Part shown: positions 47,733 to 58,133 of the stretch, in pieces
Layout of the letters: each line of letters begins with the position of its first letter
How positions within the stretch are numbered: position 1 is the stretch's first letter
Assembly: GCF_020520425.1 (NCBI RefSeq)
Contig: NC_079491.1
Location: 37,479,027-37,543,026 of the forward strand
Length of the DNA stretch: 64,000 bases
Source: Spinacia oleracea
Lineage: Eukaryota > Streptophyta > Magnoliopsida > Caryophyllales > Amaranthaceae
Direction: 5' to 3'
The notes under the pieces: model-generated
Told to the model about the DNA's origin: nothing
Database searches by the model: none
The model's input: only the letters and a program-made list of their open reading frames with translations
Position numbers and translations under genes: made by a program

Positions 47733-49493
47733 TCAATTTGGTGATGCCAAAAGTGGTTTAGTTTGTTCACCATCTTTACCTGATGATAATGATTTAATTA
47801 CCCAGTAAAGTATCCCTGCAGAAAAGAAACTGAAAAACCAAGCATTGTTGTAAATTGTGATGAATAATTCGGGGACTGAAGTCAGAATTCCGAGTTTGTG
47901 TAACAAACCGGGCAGCACTGGCACAATTCCGGCAATCAAAGCTGCCATTGCGGACAAATTATAACCCCCTGTATAATAATAGGATCCAGTGTTTCTGTAT
48001 GTGTATAAATCATTAATGTTAAGCTTCATATTCTGAATAAGATAGTAATCTGCCAATATAATTCCCCCAATTGGTCCCATGAGTGCAGAATAACCTACAA
48101 GCCAGGTATACACAAAACTCTCACTTGATTGTAGTAACCTCCATGGTTGAAAGGCAATGCCTAGAAATGCTGTTAAAAGAGCTCCCTTCCAAAATGTGAA
48201 TTTAGATGGGCTGAGATTAACAAGTGCATTTGCAGGGGCAACAACATTAGCAGCAATATTGGTAGTGATTGTAGCAAGGCTGATTCCAACAATTGCCAGG
48301 GTCATTGTGGTAATACCCCCTATCTCTCCAAGAAGCTGAATAGGGTTTGAGATGACTCGGCCAAAGATGACTCTGGTAGAAGAGGTCACGGCTAGCCCAA
48401 CAAACGTGAATGCACCCATGAAAATGGGTAAGCCAGCTTGACCAATGATCTGATCTTTTTGGGTCTTTGCATACCTTGTAAAATCAGGGATGTTGAGTGC
48501 CAGAGTTGCCCAGAAGCTAATATTTGCAGTAAGAGAAGGGAAAAAAAGGGACCAGAATTGTGAACCGGAAAGATGGGAAGTTAGAGAAAACATATGCCCA
48601 AATCCACCGGCATTGACATATGACCAGATTAGAAGGCAAGATGTTAGAGCAATCAAGATTGGAGCTGCAAATTTTTCAAGCACTCGAATTCCTTCCATTC
48701 CTTTCCAAACAATTGATAATTGAGCCAACCAAAATAGAAAGAAACAGGAGAATTCAAGTGGAGAAGTGCCTAACCAAGGTAAAATGTTAGCCAAGGAAGA
48801 TTGCTTGATTGAATTGGGTAAAAGTAGGAAAATAGCTTCTCCTCCTATCCAAGTTTCAATTCCATACCAACCACAACCAACTAATGCTCTTAGAAGAGTA
48901 GGGACATGAGCACCTCTAATTCCAAAGGATGATCTTGCTAATACAGGGAATGAGATACCGTAACGTGCCCCTGGTTCGCCGGTAAGGATAAGTGGGACTA
49001 ATAAAATAAGGTTGGCTGCCATGACGGTGGCTATACCTTGCCACCATGCCATTCCAAGATCAGCAAGGCTTCCAGCAAGGTAATAAGATGGTACACCAAC
49101 AACCAACCCAATCCAAAGGCTTGCCATCTCCCACCCTGAAAATGTCCGTTGACTTTGAGTTGTTGGCTTGAGATCATCATTGATAAGTGTAGGATCAGCC
49201 TCATTTACATCTAATTCAGAGAGATCATCATTCATAAGTGTAGGATCAGCCTCATTTACATCTAATTCAGAGAGATCATCATTCATAAGTGTAGGATCTA
49301 TATGAGAATATTGAACTGGTTTTATCATTGAACATCTTCTGTACAAGTAGGGAGTTGAGGAGTAGTTTTGAGTGATGCTTAATTTGGTAGGAAAGGTGGA
49401 TGGGATGATGCAGGAATATGTGGGTTTTGGAGTGTGCGAAGGTTCAACTTGAAGCTGAGGATGATAATGCAGGCTCAGATACTTGGACATCAT
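47733..49493 (-). CDS. PLUTO: NCS1-family nucleobase transporter, plastid type (PLUTO-like)
   Basis: An intronless frame of 586 residues. From about residue 120 it matches plant purine/uracil NCS1 permeases: a core of about twelve membrane segments, [20 protein letters not shown] (172-191), [10 protein letters not shown] (211-220), [15 protein letters not shown] (334-348) and [14 protein letters not shown]. The Arabidopsis member, PLUTO, imports uracil, adenine and guanine into plastids with protons, is also intronless, and needs an N-terminal transit peptide. The first 60 residues here are rich in Ser, Thr and Pro and poor in acidic residues, as expected for such a peptide. Residues 66-109 hold two and a half copies of a 17-residue acidic repeat ([17 protein letters not shown]), which is unusual. 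A start at the second Met is equally possible. The gene appears intact. Confidence 0.93.
   Translation of the reverse strand: MMSKYLSLHYHPQLQVEPSHTPKPTYSCIIPSTFPTKLSITQNYSSTPYLYRRCSMIKPVQYSHIDPTLMNDDLSELDVNEADPTLMNDDLSELDVNEADPTLINDDLKPTTQSQRTFSGWEMASLWIGLVVGVPSYYLAGSLADLGMAWWQGIATVMAANLILLVPLILTGEPGARYGISFPVLARSSFGIRGAHVPTLLRALVGCGWYGIETWIGGEAIFLLLPNSIKQSSLANILPWLGTSPLEFSCFFLFWLAQLSIVWKGMEGIRVLEKFAAPILIALTSCLLIWSYVNAGGFGHMFSLTSHLSGSQFWSLFFPSLTANISFWATLALNIPDFTRYAKTQKDQIIGQAGLPIFMGAFTFVGLAVTSSTRVIFGRVISNPIQLLGEIGGITTMTLAIVGISLATITTNIAANVVAPANALVNLSPSKFTFWKGALLTAFLGIAFQPWRLLQSSESFVYTWLVGYSALMGPIGGIILADYYLIQNMKLNINDLYTYRNTGSYYYTGGYNLSAMAALIAGIVPVLPGLLHKLGILTSVPELFITIYNNAWFFSFFSAGILYWVIKSLSSGKDGEQTKPLLASPN
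49170..49298 (-). repeat. In-frame 51-bp tandem repeat within the transporter gene
   Basis: Units at 49170-49220, 49221-49271 and a partial unit at 49272-49298. They differ at one base that changes DPTLM to DPTLI. Near-identity points to a recent slippage or unequal-exchange event. Confidence 0.9.
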
Positions 49494-50002
49494 ACTCAGA
49501 TCGAATTCTGAATTCTGAATGATGATTCACCCATAAAGATGATGAGTTGACGGTTTGTTTGGCTTTGGGATAAGATGATGAAGGGCTATTTTTTCATGGA
49601 TGGTCACTTTCATGTATTTGGAATTGGAAGCTACATCTACATGGGTTGATTGAATATTATTCTAAATTTAATCACACACCTGGTGTTTAGTGCTTAAACT
49701 GCCAATTCATTCTCCAACCAGACTGCCTTATGTTAATTATAATCTCAACTTTTTATTTGCTTTTATTTTTATAAGATACTACGGAGTAATTTTCAGCTCG
49801 TGCATTATGTGTTTATGTTTATTTTTGAATAATTATTTCCTCTTTTCTATTTTTATTTTTTAATTGCACCATCTGATGTTTTAAGTTTCAAATGCAAATT
49901 TTTTGTCATTAATATATCTAATTATACATTAGTTAAAATTATAAAAATTTAATATTTAAAAATATATATCGAGATGAATCTAACAAGGTCTCACGTGATT
50001 AT
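49494..50002. other. Upstream region of the transporter gene
   Basis: About 500 bp, AT-rich, and presumably containing the promoter. No clear TATA box at a convincing distance was found. It ends at the SINE target duplication TGATTAT (49996-50002). Confidence 0.4.
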
Positions 50003-50210
50003 ATTTTTTTTTTTGGCAAGGTAAGATGAATAGCCCTATCGGGTCGGAACCCCGCACGGGGTCAACCCGTCCGGGTTAGCATGATAGACACTTTGAGAGT
50101 GGGGAGAGTGGTAAGGGGAACACCCTCCACTCAAAGTGCCCCTAGTGGGGATTGAACCCCCAATCTTTTGGTTGGAAGGTGAAATCCTTTCCACTAAGCC
50201 AAGACACACT
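50003..50210 (-). mobile_element. tRNA-derived SINE, minus strand
   Basis: On the minus strand the head has an A box TGGCTTAGTGG and a B box GGGTTCAATCC at the spacing of a tRNA promoter. A non-tRNA body and a poly(A) tail (T-run at 50003-50014) follow. It is flanked by a 7-bp target duplication, TGATTAT, at 49996-50002 and 50211-50217. It would be copied by LINE enzymes. It lies about 0.5 kb upstream of the transporter gene, in the same orientation. Confidence 0.8.
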
Positions 50211-50469
50211 TGATTATTATATAATTTTTTATGTGTATCACAAATTGATAAAAGAGAGTGTAAAATTGCAAATAGTCTAATAATAAAATAAAATAAAAAT
50301 ACCCGGAGGAAGTGCAAATTATTGAATTTGTGAACTGTGATTATGAATGTGAAAAGAGCTTGTTAGGTATTACTGAACTTTAATTTGCCATAATTAGGCC
50401 CAAATTTCGTGGAAAATAGTAAGGACATTAAGATGGTTGGGAACTTGGTTGATTTCTAACCCATCTAAG

Positions 50470-51330
50470 TTTTTTTTTTTTTAACAAAGAGTACATTAAA
50501 CGAAGAAACGTATTATAACCTATATCTAGGAAAATAGAAAGTAACTAACATACAAATTACACGATGGAAGACATTACAAACATTAGAAACCAAACCGCAA
50601 CCGGAATTCAAGACCAAAACCTTATTGATTTGCAGCTCCAAAACACTAACTCGAACCCTGCAAAATAAACTACTTACCAAAACTTCTGCCAAAAGATTCA
50701 GAGGATGAATACCCGGGGCACTTGAAACAGAGCAAAGAAGGGACAATCACGCCGGTGAAGAGGCCTAAACCACGCGAAGGCAACATAACTAAACTTTGAT
50801 GGAGGAATATGAGAGATCGCACTAGAATGCCATACCATGTTGATCAGACATTGGACAACTACTAACCACTCCCAGGGATCGAAATGCACATCCTGAGAGT
50901 CTTGAGACACTGCCAAGGGAGCCACATTCCTTAGTGACTCCTCGATGGACACGCCTGTATCAGAGTGTAGGACATCCTGCAATCCCACAACAAGAGAAAA
51001 CAGGCAACTGGAGAGCTTTGCTTGCCCCAAGCATTGAAGTTGGGGAGTCTCCTTCAAGATGATATTTTTAATAGCGATGACTGAAGTCATCACCAGGACG
51101 AAATTGACTGACATTGAGCCAACCCACGCGACACTAGACCAACAACAGGCACAACAAACACAATCTTCCCAACAAACCAAACCAAACCAATGAAAACTGA
51201 ATTGTAGCTTGAGAACCCAAACATGATTCTTTTCAAACCAATCAATCAACCAATTTCCTAAGCAAACCCAATCAAACCACTTCTTAGGAAACCAAGAAAT
51301 AACCATATATAAAATAAAATTCAATTAATC
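50470..51330 (-). mobile_element. Poly(A)-tailed retroposon or LINE 3' end, minus strand (tentative)
   Basis: A T-run at 50470-50482 is, on the minus strand, a poly(A) tail. It is preceded by TTTAATGTACTCTTTGTTA, a phrase common at plant LINE 3' ends. A 208-codon frame (50698-51324) has many Cys and Trp residues and shows no domain I recognise. No target duplication was found. It may be the 3' end of an unfamiliar LINE or a retroposed transcript. Confidence 0.4.
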
Positions 51331-51334
51331 CAAC

Positions 51335-51915
51335 TATGGTCGTTAAACTCTCGATTCGGATCTTACGATTCTACAATTTTACCATCCAAAAATACTTTAC
51401 CGATCCGGATCTTAATGTGTATAGAATTTTACGATCCCACCTTAATAAATTATTGGAGAAGTAGGACCTTAACACGATCATCGATTTGATTCAACATATA
51501 TTGATATTTCAAATATTGAAATTATATTTACATTTTATGTACTAAATAAATCATATTCAAATGCCATTAAAAAGTACATAGTATATTACTGTACTAATAA
51601 TGAAAAAATCAAATAAATTTGTATAATTTTTTAAATTAAGATTTGAAGTTAATCATAACTAAAACGTTAGTTTCAACAACTTAGCTTATACACATCTTAT
51701 CAATTACGCTACAAACTATTTAAGTATCACCTTATTGAGCAAAAATTGTATTTAAGTGTTAAGAATATTTGCAATGCATGATTTTACATTGCATTATAGC
51801 AATATAAATATTATATCTACGATTTAATAAAATCTTACTATCCTACGATTCGATTCTACTGTTCCAATCCTACAAATCTCATCGATCCAAGGTAAGATCC
51901 CGATCCCAACAACCT
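51335..51915. repeat. Possible MITE-like element with GGATCTTAC arms (tentative)
   Basis: AT-rich sequence framed by related arms: left TCGATTCGGATCTTACGATT (51353-51372) and, inverted at the right end, GGGATCGGGATCTTACC (51892-51908). Words such as CGATCC and TACGATTC recur between them. The match between arms is imperfect and no target duplication was found. Confidence 0.3.
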
Positions 51916-52624
51916 TGAATGCAACTACTCTTTTAATATCAATAGTGGTTTAAAAGTGATAAACTTTTCCTTAATTTGTTAAGATTGAGTTAACATCAAG
52001 GATAAGGTTGATCCAACACTAATTAGCCACTAATACAACAACACACAAAAAAAACACCCTAGGACACTAATAGCAAAGACGTAACATTTTGACGACCACC
52101 ATTAACAACTACCTCGTCAATTAAGAGGAATAGATCGATAATTAGTTATACTCAGACCTTTGATGGTCGGGTTAGGCCGTTGAGCACTGGCAATTTCATA
52201 TATCATCTTTCATATTATTGTTGTTTATTATATACGAATGGCCTAGGGCCTTCGATTTGGTATACTTTATGTTAAACTTGCTCAAATTCGTTTGATTTTA
52301 GTCTTTGGAGATGAAAAAATGACACTTGTTGTTTAACTACATAAATCCTCATCGATAAATCATGTTTTGTAGAAACAGAAAAGTAAAGTCTCCAAACTCT
52401 CACAACAAGAGATATTTAACCGAATATGACACTATATAATAGGAAAATTCACGACACTAGTATCAACTATTGCCGGCCAGCTTTATAAGATTTCAATTTT
52501 AGATATCCTAAATAACTTCAATTTTGGGAGTCTCAACTCTTACCGGCCCTTAACCAATATAACCTACTACATCAGTTAATAACACCGCGTGCCAGACTCA
52601 TATACAAAGAAGTATTAACCAATT

Positions 52625-52797
52625 GAGGTTGGCATGAGTGGTTAAGGGTCTCTTGCTCCTTAACCAAGGTCTCGGGTTCGAGCCTTGAAAATGGAAAAAA
52701 TCTCAACTGGGAGGGATGCTGCCCATCGAGGTACCCATGCAAACTCCCGCGGGAGATTAGTCCACTCGCCGAAGGCGGTGGGAACTCCTCGTAGTAG

Positions 52798-52802
<5 letters not shown>
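52625..52802 (+). mobile_element. tRNA-derived SINE, plus strand
   Basis: It starts GAGGTTGGCATGAGTGG (A-box-like) and has a B box GGGTTCGAGCC at 52674-52684, then a GC-rich body unrelated to a tRNA. It runs straight into an AT microsatellite that may have grown from its tail. No target duplication is clear. It is a different family from the SINE at 50003. Confidence 0.65.

Positions 52803-52880
<78 letters not shown>
52803..52880. repeat. (AT)n microsatellite
   Basis: About 78 bp of AT dinucleotides with a single G interruption. Open frames over it coding Tyr-Ile repeats are artefacts. Confidence 0.95.
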
Positions 52881-52882
<2 letters not shown>

Positions 52883-55800
52883 TAACACCTATAAAGCTTT
52901 ACACTTCAAATACTATTCACCCAATAGTGTTTTTACACATATGCCCTTCATTTCCTTCATGTTTTTTTTTTGTCCTTATTCTTAACAATAGTTAGATCTC
53001 TGTTTTGCCCTTACTTGCTCAATGTTGCCACGCGGAGTCTTTGATTCTGGCAGATCTGGTTTGTTTCGTTCCTCACCCTGCTCCTCTTTCTTTGGATTCT
53101 TCACCCTCGCCTCTTTTCTTCATCCTCGCCTCTCCTCTTCTCTTCTCTTCTCTTCTCTTCAATGGCGTTCCTCTTCCTCTTTTCTTCACCCTCGCCCCTT
53201 TTCCTCCTCTTTTCGGCGCTTCCTCCTTTTATCTTTTCTAATTCTAATGGCGTTATAAGGTGTTCCAATAATACCTTTGATGCCTCTTACGCAAAGCCCA
53301 GTTGCAGAACTTTGTTTTTGCGTTAGAAGCATCACAGGTATTATAGGGAGTCTGATTCAATGGTGTTTTTTCGACTCAGTCGTCTCCATCTACTGCGGTG
53401 AGCTGATTCTTCGATTCGAAGCTTTGAATCTGGGTAATTTTGTTTTTATTTCTGAGTTTTAGTTCGATTCCTTGGCTATGTTTTCGATCTGGATTTCCTT
53501 TTTTTTCATTTGTGAGTTTTGATATGGTTTTGATTTATGAGTTAATTGTTCTTTTGATTTTTTGCTGTTTGCGATTGTGTTTAGGATTCACCCAAATAAT
53601 TATGTTTTGATTTATGAGTTTATATTTTATATTTCGTTTGAAGCTAGATTTCCTTTGTTTTCATTTGTGAGTTTTGTTTTGGTTTAGATTTATGAGTTAA
53701 TTGTGCTTTTGATTTGTTGTTGTTTGCGATTGTGTTAGGTTTGTGTTCTTTCATATGGTTGATTGTGTTCTTCGATTTTGGCAAGAACCTTACAAAACAT
53801 AAGGTCTTTGATTAATTGTGGTTAGCCTTAATCAGGTGGTAATGATATTCCTGTAAACGTAATTAGGGTACACCTATGTCTTTATGTTGCAGTCCTGCCT
53901 TTTTTTTCTTCCTGTTTTTCTTTTTTTACTTTTTCGATGTTATCCTGCTTTCCTCTGTGATATTTGTGGTTTTTAGGCAAAGTAGCCCTCATTCCTCTTG
54001 GAAAATACAAATTGCAGGCCCCTTTTCTTGCTGTATTTACCATTTTCTTTTTTTATTTTAAAAGAAAGGCATCTTTTTTTGTTTGACTATTTTTTGTGCG
54101 TGTTCTTTTTCAGGCCTCAACCCCAGTGTGCTTTGTCCTTCTTTTGTTTCTTTTTCCTTTTTCAAATACCCTATTTTGTCCTACACTTGCTTGTGACCTT
54201 TACTTTCCTTTGGTGTATATATAGTGGGGTTTTTCACTCTTGCTTCATTAGGTTTTTACTTCTTCTGCTTTTCCCTTTGTCCATTATAGAAAGCAAGCAA
54301 GAAATTAAAGGTAGTGTGCTGTTCTTTTGGGTTTTGCCTTACTCACTCTCTGTTGCTCTATATGAAAGTGTAATTCCTTCAACCTGATGATAACATACCT
54401 AATAATCTGATTTCCATGGACATGATCTATTCTACTGACTTTGTTGTACGCTCTGCTGAATCCCTGTACAGAACTCCCATAGTTTGGTTTCCCTAATCAT
54501 ACTCACTTACCAATCTTGACAATGAGTAGTCCTTGTATTATTGGAACCTTTGATGCCTCTCACCTTCATTGACTGCTTTGTGATCTGCTTGAATTATTTT
54601 GTTGATCTGTTAGTTTATTTTCATTGAGTGTCTTTGTGCATATGTATTGTACATATGGGTTAGTAACTTAGTATGCTCCCTTGAAATTAATTGGATCTCT
54701 TCTTTTAATTAATTGGATCTAATGTTTTTTAAGAACACAAAGTTCTTTAATATCGTAGTTCTTATTCCTTTAAACTTAACTTACTATACTCAATAGTCGG
54801 GTTCATCAGTACAAATTATGGTTCGAATGAAAAGAAATATTCCCTTATAAAACCCTGGTTTTTTATAATCTTAACAGATGGCTTAATATGCTCCATTTAA
54901 AAAGCGTTCAGTCCATATGATGGAGCTTTCTGTGTTGTTTTCACCTTTTCGTTTTAAAATCGTGTCCACCACAATCACTCGGAAATTCTACTGTCTTCGT
55001 TACTTCGTCTTCTTTTTAAAATTTGGATCTACTGGTTTGCCTAGAACAAACAGTTGTTTTATACCGTAACACTTTTGCCTTAAAACTGGACTTACTAGGT
55101 TCAGTGTGGTCGGGTCATGAATGAAAAGAAACGTTCCGTATTAAACCATACTTTTTTTTTATAACACGGGGTCTGTTTATGTGGATTTCAGGTTCGTTGA
55201 GTTCATGTGCTCACAAAAAAGCTATTGTCTGCGCACAATGCTTGTCTTTGTAATTTGATAAACTGTCTTGTATTCGTGCTCAAATGACTTTTCTAAAATG
55301 ACTTTTGATTCTAACCGTTTTGTTTGTTTGTGCCTTCAATTACCTGCCCACCCACAGAATCAATTCTCGTTGTCTGCCCAGCAGAAATCAATTACCAGGC
55401 CACCATGCTTGTTTTTATAGCTTGCTAAAATGACTTTCATGCTGGTTATTCTTTGTAGGTTTTGGTTTTCTGAATTATTTCCATGCCTGTGTATGTATTG
55501 ATTGGTTGAGTTCCAGTCTTTGATTTGTGGCCTTTGATTATGTGGTAGGGTTGTATGGTTAACATATCCTTGTATAGGGATGGTGTTACCCATGGCTCAT
55601 CTTGCCCTTCGTTATGTGGTCTTTGGCTCTTTACTTAGCATCTTAATTGTCAGTCACCTTTGATGCCTTGCCTGATTAATGTTTCTTTTTCTTGCCAGTG
55701 CCCTCCCTTTGTGATCGCCTCCGCTGTTCTGTTTGGTCTTCTTCGTTATTCCCAAGGTAATCATCGCTCTCCTATTAATATGTCCTTGGTGTTTGCTTAG

Positions 55801-56846
55801 AAATCCTGTAGCTTATTTTCGTTTTGTATTATGTGTAGCTTTGTTTCCCTGCCATCTACCTTATGTAGCGTTGCCTAGCTGTTGTTTTATTTATGTTTTC
55901 TACATAGTATGCTTGCTCTTTTAGGTGTCAAACATTAGGTCTCTGCAGTTTGTGTTTGACTGTCTTTGGATAATTTGATTGTTGTGCTCGTCCGAGGTCC
56001 CTGGCCTTGTGTTATGTTTGTTTACGAGGCCATTGCATGATGAGGTGTCATCGCATTATTCAATGTTGAGTGAATGCTACTTCCATTAGTGCCTCTTTGC
56101 ATTTTTTTGCTGCCTTTCTTGCGTGCTGTGTTTTGGTGTGGTTGCCATTTTCTGTATGTAGCGTTGCCTGTCACAAAAGGTTTGCCTTGTGCCTATTTAC
56201 ACTGCTGTTACGGAAGGTTTACCTTGTTCGTCATGCCCTTGTTGCTGCTGAAGTTCCACTCGGTTTTAGGGAACCTTGACCTATGAGTCACTATCCTCCC
56301 TCGCTTCAACTAATGTGTTTAGGATGTCGGGAATGCACTGTGCATTTATGTGTGTTTCTCATAGTAGTTGCATCCTAGGAGGTTAAATCATCTATTGATT
56401 TCATGGCCTACTTTACAACCTTTCAGTATAGCCTGAGAGCATGAGTTTTATCTCTGCCCTCCTTATGTCTATGGGACTTGGGAGACAACCCTCTCTTCAA
56501 ATTATGTTTTAATTATGTTCTAATAATCTACCATCTGCGCCTTTGGGAGTTAGATCAGTTTCAGTTGTTGGACGGGCTTTCTTAAGAGTTATTTCTTATT
56601 GAACTCTATGCAAGTTGTTCACTAATTGGTAACTGATATATCGTTTACCTATTTACCATGGCCTTTCTGCCTTTTGGTTTGCGCTTATCAATGTTTGGTA
56701 CTGTTAGGGTTTCGGTTCAACAAAATCTAGGCAACATTGTTTATAAATGCTTTCTCGTGGGTGTCGGTTAGGGTTTCAGCAGCATCGTTCTCAGATTATC
56801 ACCTTCTTAGGCACTCTGTATACCTTCATGTCTTCCCTTCGAGTTT
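52881..56846 (+). other. T-rich/CT-rich leader region upstream of the dsRNA-binding-like frame
   Basis: About 4 kb, strongly T-rich on the plus strand. Near its start is a TCTTC-rich block (53095-53220) typical of a plant 5' leader. Many GTAA and TTGCAG words would fit introns. The early phrase ACACATATGCCCTTC resembles 5' regions of plant Helitrons, but I could not fix an element end. No coding exon can be supported. Confidence 0.35.
53508..53738 (+). repeat. Tandem duplication, about 154-bp period
   Basis: The phrase CATTTGTGAGTTTTG...TTTATGAGTTAATTG...TTGTTTGCGATTGTGTT occurs at 53508-53586 and again at 53662-53738, with scattered differences. It lies in the T-rich leader, probably intronic. 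Confidence 0.7.
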
Positions 56847-57887
56847 ATGAGGTTAACCTTGAATCAGTTTCTTCACCAGGTCATGTCTGCAGCACCTACG
56901 CAAGTTGTGATTTGCTTCTACCCTTTGTTGAGGCAGATTACTGACTGCCTCAAGATGCCTGAACCGGTCTTCCAGTTTGTAAATGCTGATAAGAATAATG
57001 CATGTGTGGTTGTGAAGACGGGGTGTGGCCCTATTAGTTATATTTATGTTGGTGGGGAAGCTGGGAAACTAGAGGACTCATGTGAGAAGGCAGCACAGAA
57101 AGCTGTGCGTGATCTTATGAGGAATTACAAAGTACGTGTCACAGATATAACATATGAGAGGAGGGTGATGTATGAGAAATGTGCTGGGTTATATTACCTT
57201 AAGAAGGCTGCCTTAGAGCGTGTGGAGAAGGGGATAGAAAAGGTCGCTCTGCCTGAGGATGATGACAGTGAGGGTGCTTCTGAGGATCTTAAGCATGTTA
57301 CTGTAGATTTTGTCTCAATACTACGACTTGTTGTTAGGCACACTGGAGTTCTTAGCACTACTGTTGAGACTGTCGAACATGCCCCTGACCAGTTCACTTC
57401 ATGGTTTACAGTAGTGCCTCCAAGAAGCAACGTTGGTTTCGAATGCATCTTCAGTGACCGTTGTCCAACTCTTGTTGCTGCTAAACAATCTCTTGCAAAG
57501 AAGGCAGTGCACTACTTGGTTGGTGTGTGCAACTTAGAGATTGTTGATGCAAATTATGGCCCCTCCAATCTGAAATTTGATGCTCTGTTATGTGATCTTC
57601 AAAAGGAAAGCTACTTAACTGTGAAGGAACGGGTGCTTGGGATCAAGGAAGAAATCGCCCCCTCTCCGCTTCTTGTAGAAGAGGACTGCTTAACTCCTCG
57701 GGGCTCGCTGTTTCAGATCCCTTCCCTTGATTCACCTCCGTTGCCCCTAAAAAAGCGCAACATGAAGCTCGCTTCTAGGAAGGCATCTGTTGTGGCATCT
57801 AAATCTGATGTCCCGGTTTTTTTCTCAGTTCCATCTGAACTTGAGCTTGTGTTCAAGCGTCAGAAATCCGCTCGCCCTCTAGAATGA
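56847..57887 (+). CDS. Unfamiliar protein with two dsRNA-binding-like modules
   Basis: A 346-codon frame. The ATG at 56955 (residue 37, MPEPVFQF) is a better start because the preceding residues overlap a TCTGCAG acceptor-like site and look untranslated. I do not recognise the protein as a named family. Residues about 37-92 have the strand-strand-strand-helix pattern of a dsRNA-binding domain: PVFQFV, ACVVVKTGC, YIYVGGEAG, then EKAAQKAVRDLM. Residues about 189-232 repeat it: WFTVVP, VGFECIF, then AAKQSLAKKAVHYL. The usual KKxAK helix start is only partly kept. The C-terminus has basic patches (KKRNMK, FKRQK) that could be nuclear signals. A poly(A) signal follows at 58128. It may be carried by a Helitron-related element together with the helicase downstream. 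The dsRNA-binding call is inference. Confidence 0.55.
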   Translation: MRLTLNQFLHQVMSAAPTQVVICFYPLLRQITDCLKMPEPVFQFVNADKNNACVVVKTGCGPISYIYVGGEAGKLEDSCEKAAQKAVRDLMRNYKVRVTDITYERRVMYEKCAGLYYLKKAALERVEKGIEKVALPEDDDSEGASEDLKHVTVDFVSILRLVVRHTGVLSTTVETVEHAPDQFTSWFTVVPPRSNVGFECIFSDRCPTLVAAKQSLAKKAVHYLVGVCNLEIVDANYGPSNLKFDALLCDLQKESYLTVKERVLGIKEEIAPSPLLVEEDCLTPRGSLFQIPSLDSPPLPLKKRNMKLASRKASVVASKSDVPVFFSVPSELELVFKRQKSARPLE

Positions 57888-58127
57888 TCACTGCTTAGTA
57901 TAGGCTTCACAGTTTGTGGGCACACAGACCCTCCCTTTTGTAATAGGTTATTTTGGTCCTTAATCTGTAGCCGCTGTTTAGGCATTTGGGGGTCTGTTGC
58001 CTATTAGAGTATCACCAATTCTATTGGGTGATGGTGTTTCGTAGTGTATCATGTGCATCATGGCATTAGGCTATATGCGCTAAGGTCATCTTGTTCCCTA
58101 CAATGTATCCTTGTCTTTTTAGTGATT

Positions 58128-58133
58128 AATAAA
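58128..58133 (+). terminator. Poly(A) signal AATAAA
   Basis: AATAAA lies 241 bp after the stop codon of the preceding frame and is followed by a T-run. It suggests that this gene ends before the helicase and has its own transcript. Confidence 0.5.

Noticed and set aside
52625..52690. tRNA gene suggested by A- and B-box-like sequence
   Set aside because: There is no cloverleaf acceptor stem and the sequence continues into a SINE body. The same holds for 50003-50210.
53005..53258. Two overlapping 78-codon frames (Leu/Phe/Ser/Pro-rich)
   Set aside because: They lie in a TCTTC-rich leader and reflect its CT composition. No start context or domain supports them.
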